Shown: positions 8,278 through 19,432 of the stretch, piece by piece | Layout of the letters: every line of letters starts with the position of its first letter | How positions within the stretch are numbered: position 1 is the stretch's first letter | Assembly (NCBI RefSeq): GCF_003569785.1 | Contig: NZ_KZ983992.1 | Span: 62,001-126,000, forward strand | From: Leucobacter sp. wl10 | GTDB lineage: Bacteria; Actinomycetota; Actinomycetes; Actinomycetales; Microbacteriaceae | Direction of reading: 5' to 3' | Length of the DNA: 64,000 bases | Translations under genes and position numbers: made by a program | The notes under the pieces: model-generated | Told to the model about the DNA's origin: nothing | The model's database searches: none | The model's input: only the letters and a program-made list of their open reading frames with translations

Positions 8278-9278
8278 GCGAGGATCCGGCCGCCGCCCGC
8301 GGCGCGGGAGTGGAGGAAACGAGCATGGCGGACCGGCTGCAGACGGGGTGGGCGCGTCGGCTGGGACTGACGGCGCCCGTGGTGTGCGCGCCGATGGGCG
8401 GCGTGGCGGGCGGGCGGCTCGCCGGCGCGGTGTCGCGCGCCGGGGCGCTCGGCATGATCGGCATGGGGAGTGCGGGATCGGTCGCCGCGCTCGAGCGCGA
8501 GCTCGCGCGTCTCGACACCGGCGGCAGGCCGTTCGGGATCGGCCTCGTCGCCTGGGGGATCGCTCGCGACCCCGCCATGCTCGAGCGGGCGCTCGCCGCG
8601 GCCCCGGCGCTCGTCTCGGTGAGTTTCGGGGACTGGGAGGGAGCGGATCCGCACCCGTCGTGGGTCGAGACCGTGCGCGCCGCCGGCGCGCTCGCCGTGA
8701 CGCAGGTGGCCACGGTCGCGGAGGCGCGCCGCGCGGTCGACGCGGGCGTCGACGCCGTCGTGGCCCGCGGGCTGGAGGGAGGCGGTCACGGCGACCATCG
8801 CGAGCCGCGGGATGCGCTGCTGGCGGCCGTCGTGGAGGCGGTCGAGGTGCCGGTGCTGGCCGCGGGTGCGGTGAGCACGGCCGAGGACGTCGCGCGCGTG
8901 CTCGGCGCGGGAGCCGCGGCGGCCTGGGCGGGCACCGCGTTCGCGGCCTGCGAGGAGGCGCTGACCGGCGACGCCGCCCGCGCCGTGCTCATCGACGCGG
9001 ACGGCGCCGACACCGTGGTCTCGCGGGTGCTCGACGTGGCGCTCGAGCGACCGTGGCCCCCGCGGTTCCCGGAGCGGCTGCTGCGCACGCCGTTCGTCGA
9101 CCGCTGGCAGGGGCGCGAGGACGAGCTCGCGGCCGACGCCGAGGCCCGCGCCGAGTTCCGCGCGGCGGTGGCGGCCGGGGACTACTCGGTCGTGCCGCTC
9201 GACGCCGGGGAGGGCGTCGGATCGCTCGCCGCCGTGCGCCCGGCGAGCGAGGTTGTGGCGGCGCTGCGGCTGCGGTAG
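8274..9278 (+). CDS. Nitronate monooxygenase-like FMN protein
   Basis: A TIM-barrel FMN enzyme of the 2-nitropropane dioxygenase/nitronate monooxygenase family (334 residues from ATG 8274). Visible motifs are APVVCAPMGGVAGGRLA (FMN-binding N-terminus), VARGLEGGGHGDH (family GGHG region with the conserved His) and the phosphate-binding part VPVLAAGAVSTAEDVARVLGAGAAAAWAGTAF. It would oxidise alkyl nitronates such as propionate 3-nitronate; substrate specificity is inferred from family only. The ATG at 8274 overlaps the trmB stop. An alternative ATG at 8325 has GGAGG 8 nt upstream and gives 317 residues; both are plausible. Confidence 0.85.
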   Translation: MSEDPAAARGAGVEETSMADRLQTGWARRLGLTAPVVCAPMGGVAGGRLAGAVSRAGALGMIGMGSAGSVAALERELARLDTGGRPFGIGLVAWGIARDPAMLERALAAAPALVSVSFGDWEGADPHPSWVETVRAAGALAVTQVATVAEARRAVDAGVDAVVARGLEGGGHGDHREPRDALLAAVVEAVEVPVLAAGAVSTAEDVARVLGAGAAAAWAGTAFAACEEALTGDAARAVLIDADGADTVVSRVLDVALERPWPPRFPERLLRTPFVDRWQGREDELAADAEARAEFRAAVAAGDYSVVPLDAGEGVGSLAAVRPASEVVAALRLR

Positions 9279-9295
9279 CCGCGCGGCCCCGCCAG

Positions 9296-10033
9296 CTACC
9301 GCGAGGACAGGAAGCCGCGCAGCAGCGCCGTCGACCCCTCGATGTGCTCGAGCATCGCCTCGGCCGCCGACTCCGGCCGGCCGGCCAGGATCGCCGACAC
9401 GATCGCCGCGTGCTGCGCGTGCGAGTGGGAGAGGTTGGGGGGCAGCACCGGGATCTCGTCGAGCAGCGCGTTGACGCGCGAGCGCAGGTTGGCGACGAGC
9501 GGCACGAGGCTCGGGGATCCCGACAGCTCCGCGATCAGCAGATGCAGCCGGGAGTCGAGTCGCCGGTGGTCGGCGATGTCGGCCGCCGTGCACTCCTCGA
9601 GGGTCCGCGTCAGGGCGGCGCGGTCCTCGGCGCTCAGCACTCTGGATGCCGCCTCGCGGGCGGCGCCCACCTCGAGCACGCGGCGCAGCACGGCGGTGTC
9701 CTCGATCTCGTCCTCGTCGAAGCCGGTGCGGCTGCCGAGCTCGGCGCGCAGCACCGAATCGCTGGGCAGCCCGTCGACGACGAACGTGCCGCCGTAGCGG
9801 CCGCGACGGGAGACCACGTACCCCGCTTCGGCGAGCGTCGCGAGCGCCTCGCGCACGGTGTCGCGGCTCACCTTCAGCATGGCCGCGAGGTCTCGCTCGG
9901 CCGGCAGCCGGTCGCCGGGCGGGATCAGCCCGAGGCGGATCGACTGGAGCAGGCGGCGAATGGTCTCCTCGTAGGCGTTGGCCGGGCGGACGGCTCCGAT
10001 GAGTAGTTCGGCGCCCTCTGACGGTACGTGCAT
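9296..10033 (-). CDS. GntR/FadR-type transcriptional regulator (FCD domain)
   Basis: A 245-residue regulator. An N-terminal winged helix-turn-helix (about 15-85; LPAERDLAAMLKVSRDTVREALATL) is followed by a C-terminal all-helical FCD ligand domain (about 105-235), with D/H residues at DSRLHLLIAEL, HSHAQHAAIV and MLEHIEGS that bind a metal in relatives. The ATG at 10031-10033 has GAAGGGAG upstream. It is the last gene of the five-gene minus-strand amine operon (47 nt after the SDR) and is the best candidate to regulate that operon and the divergent permease. The effector is unknown. Confidence 0.92.
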   Translation of the reverse strand: MHVPSEGAELLIGAVRPANAYEETIRRLLQSIRLGLIPPGDRLPAERDLAAMLKVSRDTVREALATLAEAGYVVSRRGRYGGTFVVDGLPSDSVLRAELGSRTGFDEDEIEDTAVLRRVLEVGAAREAASRVLSAEDRAALTRTLEECTAADIADHRRLDSRLHLLIAELSGSPSLVPLVANLRSRVNALLDEIPVLPPNLSHSHAQHAAIVSAILAGRPESAAEAMLEHIEGSTALLRGFLSSR

Positions 10034-10080
10034 CGCTCTCCCTTCGTGCCAAGGCCCGAGGCCCTGGCGAGCGTCCGCGC

Positions 10081-10872
10081 TCAGAGCGGCGTGGTGTACG
10101 CGCTCGTGAGGCCGCCGTCGACGAGGAACGTCGAGGCGGTGATGAAGGAGGCGTCGTCGCTCGCGAGGAAGGCGACCGAGGCGGCGAGCTCCTCGGGGCG
10201 GGCGAAGCGGCCGACGGGGATGTGCACGAGGCGGCGCGCGGCGCGCTCGGGATCCTTCGCGAACAGCTCCCGCAGCAGCGGCGTGTCCACCGGTCCGGGG
10301 CAGAGGGCGTTGACGCGGATGCCCTGGCGGGCGAACTGCACGCCGAGCTCCCGGGTCATGGCGAGCACGCCGCCCTTCGACGCCGTGTAGGAGATCTGGG
10401 AGGTGGCCGATCCCATCACCGCGACGAAGGAGGCCGTGTTGATGATGGATCCCGAACCCTGCTTCGTCATGTGGCGCAGCGCGGCGCGCGAGCAGAGGTA
10501 GACGCTCTTCAGGTTGACGTCCTGCACCTTCTGCCAGGCTGGCAGCTCGGTGGTCTCGATCGAGTCGTCGTCGTCGGGCGAGATGCCGGCGTTGTTGAAG
10601 GCGATGTCGACCGAGCCGTACTCGCGTGCGGCGGTGTCGAACAGGTTGTCCACCTGCTCCTCGTCGGTCACGTCGGCCCGCACGAAGAGGCCCTCGACCT
10701 CCTGGGCCGCGGCCTCGCCGCCGATGGGCTCCATGTCGCCGATGACGATCCTGGCGCCCTCGGCGCGCATGCGCCTGGCGGTGGCGAGGCCGATGCCGCT
10801 GCCGCCTCCGGTGATGACGGCGACCTTGCCGGCGAGCCGCTGGGTGAGGTCGATGGGGGTGATGTCGTTCAT
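10081..10872 (-). CDS. Short-chain dehydrogenase/reductase
   Basis: A 263-residue Rossmann-fold NAD(P)-dependent oxidoreductase of the classical SDR type. The nucleotide site TGGGSGIG is at about 20-27, NNAG near 97, and the catalytic Ser...Tyr-x-x-x-Lys is in ISYTASKGG near 160. Asp in VIGDMEP after strand 2 suggests NAD(H). Gene order is ligase-amidase-aldehyde dehydrogenase-SDR-regulator. In that setting an alcohol-to-aldehyde oxidation is the likely job, for example gamma-glutamylethanolamide to its aldehyde. That assignment is inference; SDR substrates cannot be read from sequence. Confidence 0.9.
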   Translation of the reverse strand: MNDITPIDLTQRLAGKVAVITGGGSGIGLATARRMRAEGARIVIGDMEPIGGEAAAQEVEGLFVRADVTDEEQVDNLFDTAAREYGSVDIAFNNAGISPDDDDSIETTELPAWQKVQDVNLKSVYLCSRAALRHMTKQGSGSIINTASFVAVMGSATSQISYTASKGGVLAMTRELGVQFARQGIRVNALCPGPVDTPLLRELFAKDPERAARRLVHIPVGRFARPEELAASVAFLASDDASFITASTFLVDGGLTSAYTTPL

Positions 10873-10905
10873 GGGCTGTTCCTCGAGGTGGGTGGTGGGA
10901 GGGGG

Positions 10906-12261
10906 CTATTCGGTCGCGAAGAACACGTTCTTCGTCTCGGTGAAGTGCTCGGCGGCGTCGGGCCCGAGCTCGCGGCCGAGGCCCGACTGCTTGAAGCCGC
11001 CGAAGGGCGTCGAGTAGCGCACCGAGGAGTGGGAGTTGACGGAGAGGTTGCCGCCCTCGACGCCGCGCGCCACGCGGATGCCGCGGGCCAGATCCCGAGT
11101 CCAGATCGAGCCGCTCAGACCGTAGACGGTGTCGTTGGCCAGCTGCAGCGCGTCGGCCTCGTCGTCGAAGGGGAGCACGGCGACCACGGGGCCGAAGATC
11201 TCCTCCGTCGCCACCCGGTCGCCGCGCTGCGGGGTGACCACGGTGGGGGCGAACCAGGCGCCCGGGCCGTCCGGGCAGGATCCGCGGAACGCGACCGGCA
11301 CGTCGTCGGTGAGGAACGACGCGACGCGGTCTCGGTGCGCGAGCGTGACGAGCGGGCCCACCTCGGTCGATTCGAGGGCGGGATCGCCGACCTCGACCGC
11401 CTTCACGGCCTGCTCGAAGCGCTCCATGAAGCGGTCGTACACGCTGCGCTGCACGAGCAGGCGGCTGCGCGCGCAGCAGTCCTGCCCGGCGTTGTCGAAG
11501 ACCGAGGAGGGGGCGGTGGCCGCCGCCTGCTCGATATCGGCGTCCTCGAACACGATATTGGCGCTCTTGCCGCCGAGCTCGAGGGTGACGCGCTTCACCT
11601 GCTCGGCGCAGCCGGCCATGATGCGCTTGCCGACCTCGGTGGAACCGGTGAAGACGACCTTGCGCACGTGCCGGTTCGTCACGAAGCGCTCGCCGACGAC
11701 GGATCCGCGGCCCGCGAGCACCTGGAAGAGCCCCTCGGGCAGGTCGGCCTCGAGGGCCAGCTCGCCGAGGCGCAGGCTCGTGAGGGGCGTCCACTCGGCG
11801 GGCTTGAGCACGACCGCGTTGCCCGCGGCCAGCGCGGGCGCGAAGCCCCAGGCCGCGATGGTCATGGGGAAGTTCCAGGGCGTGATGACGCCGACGACGC
11901 CGAGCGGCTCGTGGAAGGTGACGTCGAGTCCGCCGGCGACGGGGATCTGCCGGCCGATGAGGCGCTCGGGCGCGGCCGAGTAGTACTCGAGCACGTCGCG
12001 CACGTGCCCGGCCTCCCAACGGGACTGCGCGATGGGGTGGCCGGAGCCCGCGGTCTCGAGCTGCGCGAGGCGCTCGACGTCGGCGTCGACCGCGTCGGCG
12101 AAGCGCCGCAGCGCCCTCGCTCGGTCGGCGGGCGCGACGCGCGCCCAATCCCTCTGCGCCCGCACGGCGTCCGCGATGGCGAGATCGGTCTGCGCGGCGT
12201 CGAGGTGCTCGACCTCGGTGACGACGGCCTCGTTCGCCGGGTTGACGACGGTGTAGCTCAT
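10906..12261 (-). CDS. Aldehyde dehydrogenase (PuuC-like role)
   Basis: A 451-residue NAD(P)-dependent aldehyde dehydrogenase. Landmarks: PWNFPMTIAAW (substrate/cofactor channel), FTGSTEVGKRIM (cofactor turn), LELGGKSANIVF (general-base Glu region) and GQDCCARSRLLV with the catalytic Cys, then EEIFGPVVAVLPF. The ATG at 12259-12261 follows GGAGAGGAG, and it overlaps the stop of the upstream hydrolase gene by 4 nt. It is a little short for the family because the N-terminal arm is trimmed. In this operon it would oxidise a gamma-glutamyl-amino aldehyde to the acid. Confidence 0.94.
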   Translation of the reverse strand: MSYTVVNPANEAVVTEVEHLDAAQTDLAIADAVRAQRDWARVAPADRARALRRFADAVDADVERLAQLETAGSGHPIAQSRWEAGHVRDVLEYYSAAPERLIGRQIPVAGGLDVTFHEPLGVVGVITPWNFPMTIAAWGFAPALAAGNAVVLKPAEWTPLTSLRLGELALEADLPEGLFQVLAGRGSVVGERFVTNRHVRKVVFTGSTEVGKRIMAGCAEQVKRVTLELGGKSANIVFEDADIEQAAATAPSSVFDNAGQDCCARSRLLVQRSVYDRFMERFEQAVKAVEVGDPALESTEVGPLVTLAHRDRVASFLTDDVPVAFRGSCPDGPGAWFAPTVVTPQRGDRVATEEIFGPVVAVLPFDDEADALQLANDTVYGLSGSIWTRDLARGIRVARGVEGGNLSVNSHSSVRYSTPFGGFKQSGLGRELGPDAAEHFTETKNVFFATE

Positions 12262-13061
12262 GGGTGCTCCTCTCCGGGGGCGCTGTGGGGGGCGTGGTCC
12301 GATGCCGATGGGGCGGCGCGGGCGCGTCGGCGCTCGCGCGCCGCGCGCACGAGGCCCTCGAACAGTCGGCGGTCGTCCCGATTCTCCTCGGGGTGCCACT
12401 GCACGGCGATGCAGAAGGGAGCCGACGGGAGCTCGATCGCCTCGATGACGCCGTCCGATGTGCGGCTGGTGACCTCGAGCCCGTCGCCCAGCTCGCCGAT
12501 CGCCTGGTGGTGGTAGAGATGCGCGCGGGCGCCGCGGTCGCCGAGCACCTCGGCGATGCGCGTCCCCTCGGCCACCTCGACGTCGATCGGGTTGAAGACG
12601 CCGTCGCCGAGCTGGTAGCGCTCGTCGCCGACGACGTCGGGGAGGTGCTGGATCAGCGTGCCGCCGAGTTCGACGTTGAGCATCTGCGCGCCGCGGCAGA
12701 TGCCGAGAAAGGGCAGCCCGGTCTCGATGACGGCGTCGAGCAGGGCGCTCTCGAAGGCGTCGCGGTCGGTGCGGGGCGCGCCGGTGCGCTCGTGCGCATC
12801 CTGCCCGTAGCGCGCCGGATCGACGTCGGCGCCGCCCGAGAGGATGAGCCCGTCGAGGGTGGAGACGATGCGGCGCGCGATCTGCGCATCGACCGGCTGG
12901 GGCGGCAGCACGACGGCGATGCCGCCCGCGTCGGTCACCCCGTCGAGGTAGACCTCGGGCAGGAACGACGCCCGCACGTCCCAGACCCCGGTGCGCGCCT
13001 GCTCGAGGTAGCTGGTGATGCCGATGACGGGCGCGTCCCGCCGCGTCTCAGAGCCGTTCAA
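12258..13061 (-). CDS. Class I glutamine amidotransferase-like gamma-glutamyl hydrolase (PuuD-like)
   Basis: A 267-residue peptidase C26/GATase1 protein that in characterised relatives (PuuD) hydrolyses gamma-glutamyl-GABA. The catalytic triad is visible: Cys in FLGICRGAQMLN (about 117) and His-x-Glu in VQWHPEE (about 234). LILSGGADVDPARYG is the oxyanion-side motif. It has no synthetase partner domain, so it acts as a hydrolase rather than as part of GMP or CTP synthase. The start is TTG at 13059-13061, inside the last codons of the ligase gene (14-nt overlap); no better start exists upstream of the conserved VIGITSY. It is translationally coupled on both sides. Confidence 0.9.
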   Translation of the reverse strand: MNGSETRRDAPVIGITSYLEQARTGVWDVRASFLPEVYLDGVTDAGGIAVVLPPQPVDAQIARRIVSTLDGLILSGGADVDPARYGQDAHERTGAPRTDRDAFESALLDAVIETGLPFLGICRGAQMLNVELGGTLIQHLPDVVGDERYQLGDGVFNPIDVEVAEGTRIAEVLGDRGARAHLYHHQAIGELGDGLEVTSRTSDGVIEAIELPSAPFCIAVQWHPEENRDDRRLFEGLVRAARERRRARAAPSASDHAPHSAPGEEHP

Positions 13062-14418
13062 ACCCCCGCACCCTCTCCCAGTCGGTGACGGCCGCGTCGT
13101 AGGCCGCGACCTCGACGCGCGCCGCGTGGGTGTAGTGCTCGACGACGTCGTCGCCGAAGACCTCGCGGGCGAGTCGCGACCGCTCGAAGAGGTCGGCGGC
13201 CTCGCGCAGCGTGGTCGGCACCCGCGCGATGTCCGCCGTGTACGCGTTGCCCGCCAGCGGCTCGCCGAGCTCGAGCTGCCGCTCGATGCCGTGCAGGCCC
13301 GAGGCGAGCATGCCCGCGACGGCGAGGTACTGGTTCACGTCGCCGCCCGGCACCCGGTTCTCGACGCGCATGCCGTGGCCCCGCCCGACGACGCGCAGCG
13401 CGCAGGTGCGGTTGTCGTGGCCCCAGGCCACGGCGGTGGGGGCGAAGCTGCCCTCGACGAAGCGCTTGTAGGAGTTGATGTTGGGGGCGTACAGCAGCGT
13501 GAACTCGCGCATGGCGGCGAGCTGGCCCGCGATGAAGTGGCGGAACGTCTTCGACATGCCGTCGGGGGAGCCGGAGTCGGCGAACACCGGGTCGCCCGCG
13601 GTGCTGCGCAGGCTCGCGTGCACGTGGCAGCTGTTGCCCTCGCGCTCGTTGAACTTCGCCATGAAGGTGATGCTCTTGCCGTGCGCCTCGGCGATCTCCT
13701 TCGAACCGCTCTTGTAGACGGAGTGGTTGTCGCAGGTCGGGAGCGCGTGCGCGTAGCGGAACGCGATCTCCTGCTGGCCGAGGTTGCACTCGCCCTTGAC
13801 GCCCTCGCAGTACATGCCCGCCCCGTCCATGGAGTTGCGGATGTCGCGCAGCAGCGGTTCGAGGCGCGTCGAGGCCTGGAGGGCGTAGTCGGTGTTGAAG
13901 TCGCTCGCCGTCGCGAGGTCGCGGTAGCCCTTGCGCCAGGCGGTGCGGTAGTCGTCGTCGAAGACGAGGAACTCGAGCTCGGTGCCGACGTAGGGCACGA
14001 GGCCCCGCTCCTCGAGTCGGTCGATCTGGCGGCGCAGGATCTGCCGCGGCGAGACCGGGATGGGGGAGTGGTCGCTCGCGAGGGTGAGGTCTGCGATGAC
14101 GAGCGCGGTGCCGGGCAGCCAGGGCGCGCGGCGCAGGGTCGAGAGATCCGGGATCATCGCCATGTCGCCGTAGCCGCTCTCCCAGCTGGTGAGCGCGTAG
14201 CCGTCGACGGTGTTGAGGTCGACGTCGACCGCGAGCAGGTAGTTGCAGCACTCGGCGCCGTGCTCCATGACCTCCTCGAGGAAGAGCCGGGCGGAGACCC
14301 GCTTGCCCACCAGGCGGCCCTGCATGTCGGTGAAGGCGACGATGACGGTGTCGATCGCTCCCGACGCGACCTCGTCGCGCAGTTCTTGTGGGCTCAGGTT
14401 CCCGCTGGCTGGGATCAT
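13048..14418 (-). CDS. Glutamine synthetase-family gamma-glutamyl-amine ligase (GlnA3/GlnA4/PuuA-like)
   Basis: A 456-residue class I-type glutamine synthetase fold protein. Active-site stretches are conserved: ELEFLVF, GECNLGQQEIAF (metal ligands), GNSCHVHASL (glutamate loop His) and NRTCALRV / RVENRVPGGDVN (ATP and glutamate Arg residues). It is shorter and more divergent than housekeeping GlnA and lacks the adenylylation-site Tyr context. It heads an operon with an amidotransferase hydrolase and aldehyde dehydrogenase, which is the hallmark of glutamylation-dependent amine catabolism, with putrescine (PuuA/GlnA3) or ethanolamine (GlnA4) as acceptor. The adjacent permease favours ethanolamine. 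ATG at 14416-14418 with GAGGAGG upstream. Confidence 0.92.
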   Translation of the reverse strand: MIPASGNLSPQELRDEVASGAIDTVIVAFTDMQGRLVGKRVSARLFLEEVMEHGAECCNYLLAVDVDLNTVDGYALTSWESGYGDMAMIPDLSTLRRAPWLPGTALVIADLTLASDHSPIPVSPRQILRRQIDRLEERGLVPYVGTELEFLVFDDDYRTAWRKGYRDLATASDFNTDYALQASTRLEPLLRDIRNSMDGAGMYCEGVKGECNLGQQEIAFRYAHALPTCDNHSVYKSGSKEIAEAHGKSITFMAKFNEREGNSCHVHASLRSTAGDPVFADSGSPDGMSKTFRHFIAGQLAAMREFTLLYAPNINSYKRFVEGSFAPTAVAWGHDNRTCALRVVGRGHGMRVENRVPGGDVNQYLAVAGMLASGLHGIERQLELGEPLAGNAYTADIARVPTTLREAADLFERSRLAREVFGDDVVEHYTHAARVEVAAYDAAVTDWERVRGFERL

Positions 14419-14473
14419 GGTGCTCCTCCTCGGCTCTGAGGGCGTCGCGTTCGGTGGATGTGGCGGTGCGAAT

Positions 14474-14612
14474 GGTCTGCTCGAAGACCTTATGGCGGAT
14501 GCTCGGCGCGCGAGGGCTCGTGCGCATCGATCGGTCCGTGCGGGATCAGCCCGGAAAGATTCTCCCAAAGGTAGTTGATTCGACCATTGAATTCACTATA
14601 GTCGGTTGCAAC
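14474..14612. promoter_or_regulatory. Divergent control region with three palindromes
   Basis: Between the ligase operon and the permease lie GGTCT-N6-AGACC (14474-14489), TGAATTCA (14588-14595, between the -35 and -10 of the permease promoter) and GTTGCAAC (14605-14612, just downstream of that -10). Any of these could be the operator of the operon's FadR-type regulator. This is seen as sequence symmetry only. Confidence 0.35.
14575..14602 (+). promoter_or_regulatory. Sigma-70-type promoter of the permease gene
   Basis: TTGATT (14575-14580), a 16-nt spacer and TATAGT (14597-14602) form one of the best consensus promoters in the window. Transcription would start near 14609, about 70 nt before the permease. 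Confidence 0.6.
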
Positions 14613-14678
14613 GACCGTGTCAGCCGGCGCGGGCGCAGCCGACCACTGCGATTCACAGCGACGTGAAGGAGGCCGATG

Positions 14679-16223
14679 ATGGCCAAGGACACCCTCAAGG
14701 TCTCGGGCGTGACGTACACGACGGCCGAGTCCGGATACTTCGAGAAGCGCCGGCTCAAGCGCGCGGCCGGGGTCTGGGGCCTCTGGGGCCTCGCCGTCGG
14801 AGCCGTGATCTCGGGCGATTTCTCGGGCTGGAACTTCGGCATCGACGCGGCCGGCTTCGGCGGCATGCTCATCGCCTTCGCGATCCTCGTCGTCATGTAC
14901 TACGGCCTCATCTTCTCCATCGGGGAGATGGCCGCGGCCATGCCGCACACGGGCGGCGCCTACTCCTTCGGCCGAGCGGCGATGGGGCCGTGGGGCGGCT
15001 TCGTCACCGGGCTCGCCGAGACGGTCGAGTACGTCGCCACCACGGCGGTGATCGTGTTCTTCTCGGCCTCCTACGCCGACGGCATCACGAGCGAGCTGCT
15101 CGGGCTGTCGCTGCCGTCCTGGGTGTGGTGGATCATCCTCTACGCGGTCTTCATCGGCCTCAACTCGGCCGGCGCGGCCATCTCCTTCAAGTTCGCGATC
15201 GTCGTCTCGATCATCTCGATCGGGATCATCCTGCTGTTCTCGGCGATGGCGGTCTTCAGCGGCAGCTTCAGCTGGGAGGCGCTCTGGGACATCGAGCCCG
15301 CTGCGGGCCAGACGGTCTTCCTGCCCAACGGCGTGCTGCCGATCCTCTTCGCAATGCCCTTCGCCATGTGGTTCTTCCTCGGCATCGAGGAACTGCCGCT
15401 CGCGGCCGAGGAGTCGCACGATCCGGTGCGCGACATCCCCCGTGCGGGCCTCTGGGCGCGCGGCACCCTCATCATCACAGGGCTCCTGGTGCTCTTCCTC
15501 AACACGGGCGTCATCGGCGCCGAGGCGATGGGCACGGCGGGCGAGCCGCTGCTCGACGGCTTCCGTGCGATCGTCGGCGACCAGCTGGCCGCCGTGCTCG
15601 CGCTCTTCGCGCTGATCGGGCTGCTGGCCTCGCTGCAGGGCATCATGTTCGCGTACGGCCGCAACATGTATTCGCTCTCCCGCGCCGGCTACTACCCGAA
15701 GTTCCTCTCGCTCACCGGCAAGCGCCACACCCCGTGGGTGGCTCTGCTCGCGGGGGCGCTCATCGGGTTCGTCGCTCTCATCATCGTCGATCTCGCCGGC
15801 GGCGCCGAGGGAGTGGCCGGGGCGATCGTGCTGAACATCGCGGTGTGGGGCGCGGTGCTCGCGTACTTCATGCAGATGGTCTCCTTCCTGGTGCTGCGCA
15901 AGAAGTATCCCCGCGCGAGCCGTCCGTACCGCAGCCCGTGGGGGCTGTTCGGCGCCTGGGCGGCGGCCGTCATCGCGGCGCTCATCTTCGTCGGCTTCCT
16001 GTTGAATGCGACCTTCCAGCCGGCGATCATCGCGATCGTGATCGTCTACGTGATCGCACTGCTCGTGTTCGGACTCTACGGGCGGCACCACCTCGTACTC
16101 TCGCCCGAGGAGGAGTACGCCGTCTCGGGCGGCCTCCACGGCGACCCGCAGAGGGAGGGGTACGGCGGTGCCGTCGAGGAGGAGCTCCTCGCGATGGACG
16201 GCATGGACGAGTCTGGCAAGTAG
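14679..16223 (+). CDS. APC-family permease, ethanolamine permease type
   Basis: A 514-residue, 12-helix amino acid-polyamine-organocation transporter. The N-terminal GLAVGAVISGDFSGWNFG near residues 35-55 matches the pattern of bacterial ethanolamine permeases (Eat/EutH-independent type), distinct from ordinary amino acid permeases. Also typical are EMAAAMPHTGGAYSFGR and ELPLAAEESHDP. I prefer the second of two adjacent ATGs (14679) because AAGGAGG at 14666-14672 is 6 nt upstream. It is divergent from the gamma-glutamyl-amine operon and followed at once by a glycine riboswitch. The substrate assignment rests on family resemblance and context. Confidence 0.85.
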   Translation: MAKDTLKVSGVTYTTAESGYFEKRRLKRAAGVWGLWGLAVGAVISGDFSGWNFGIDAAGFGGMLIAFAILVVMYYGLIFSIGEMAAAMPHTGGAYSFGRAAMGPWGGFVTGLAETVEYVATTAVIVFFSASYADGITSELLGLSLPSWVWWIILYAVFIGLNSAGAAISFKFAIVVSIISIGIILLFSAMAVFSGSFSWEALWDIEPAAGQTVFLPNGVLPILFAMPFAMWFFLGIEELPLAAEESHDPVRDIPRAGLWARGTLIITGLLVLFLNTGVIGAEAMGTAGEPLLDGFRAIVGDQLAAVLALFALIGLLASLQGIMFAYGRNMYSLSRAGYYPKFLSLTGKRHTPWVALLAGALIGFVALIIVDLAGGAEGVAGAIVLNIAVWGAVLAYFMQMVSFLVLRKKYPRASRPYRSPWGLFGAWAAAVIAALIFVGFLLNATFQPAIIAIVIVYVIALLVFGLYGRHHLVLSPEEEYAVSGGLHGDPQREGYGGAVEEELLAMDGMDESGK

Positions 16224-16236
16224 CCGGGTCGTGCGC

Positions 16237-16254
16237 GGGCGGGCGATCCCGCCC
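16237..16254 (+). terminator. Hairpin after the permease gene
   Basis: Perfect 7-bp GC stem GGGCGGG / CCCGCCC with a CGAT loop, 13 nt past the permease stop. There is no T tract, so it may need Rho or may only stabilise the message end. Confidence 0.45.
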
Positions 16255-16274
16255 CCGGTCGCCCCGTCGCCTGA

Positions 16275-16280
16275 TAGGCT
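16275..16280 (+). promoter_or_regulatory. -10 box TAGGCT for the riboswitch-gcv transcript
   Basis: TAGGCT lies about 35 nt upstream of the first aptamer. The same hexamer is the -10 candidate for several other genes here. A start near 16287 would give a leader of about 290 nt before gcvP. Confidence 0.45.
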
Positions 16281-16313
16281 GAGCGCACTCTTGAATATCG
16301 GCCGTCAAGCCGT

Positions 16314-16529
16314 GGCGGGAGAGCCCGGGATCCGCGATATCGCGACCCGGCGCCGTAGGAGCAAACCCTCCCCGGGAATCTCTCAGGCCCCCGTACCGCC
16401 GCGGCGAGGCAACTCTGGAAAGCGGCGGACGCCGATCCCGCAGGATCGCGACCGCCCACCGACGGTGCAAGGGAGCCCGCATGGCGGGATCCCGAATCTC
16501 TCAGGTTCCGTAACAGATCGGGGAGGATC
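16314..16529 (+). ncRNA. Tandem glycine riboswitch
   Basis: Two glycine aptamers in series precede gcvP. Aptamer 1 runs about 16314-16428 (GGCGGGAGAG..., CGCCGTAGGAGCAAAC, AATCTCTCAGG at 16377-16387). Aptamer 2 runs about 16432-16521 (CACCGACGGTGCAAGGGAG, then the same AATCTCTCAGG at 16495-16505), closed by CCGATC (16432-16437) with GATCGG (16516-16521). The doubled CTCTCAGG core and GGAGAG/GGAGCAA elements are diagnostic. Directly 3', GAGGATC (16523-16529) can pair with GATCCTC (16568-16574), which lies between the SD and the TTG start of gcvP. This suggests translational control, with glycine turning the gcv operon on. Confidence 0.92.
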
Positions 16530-16574
16530 CCACGTCAATACGCGCGCCCGCGCGGTCACCCCACGGAGATCCTC

Positions 16575-19424
<2,850 letters not shown>

Positions 19425-19432
19425 GGAACACC

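Noticed and set aside
12258-13061. Glutaminase part of GMP or CTP synthase, or anthranilate synthase component II
   Set aside because: It is a free-standing C26-type protein in an amine operon, and no synthetase partner is nearby.
9296-14418. Straight putrescine (Puu) pathway
   Set aside because: The FAD oxidase PuuB is missing and an SDR stands in its place; gabT is 42 kb away. Putrescine remains an alternative but fits less well than ethanolamine.
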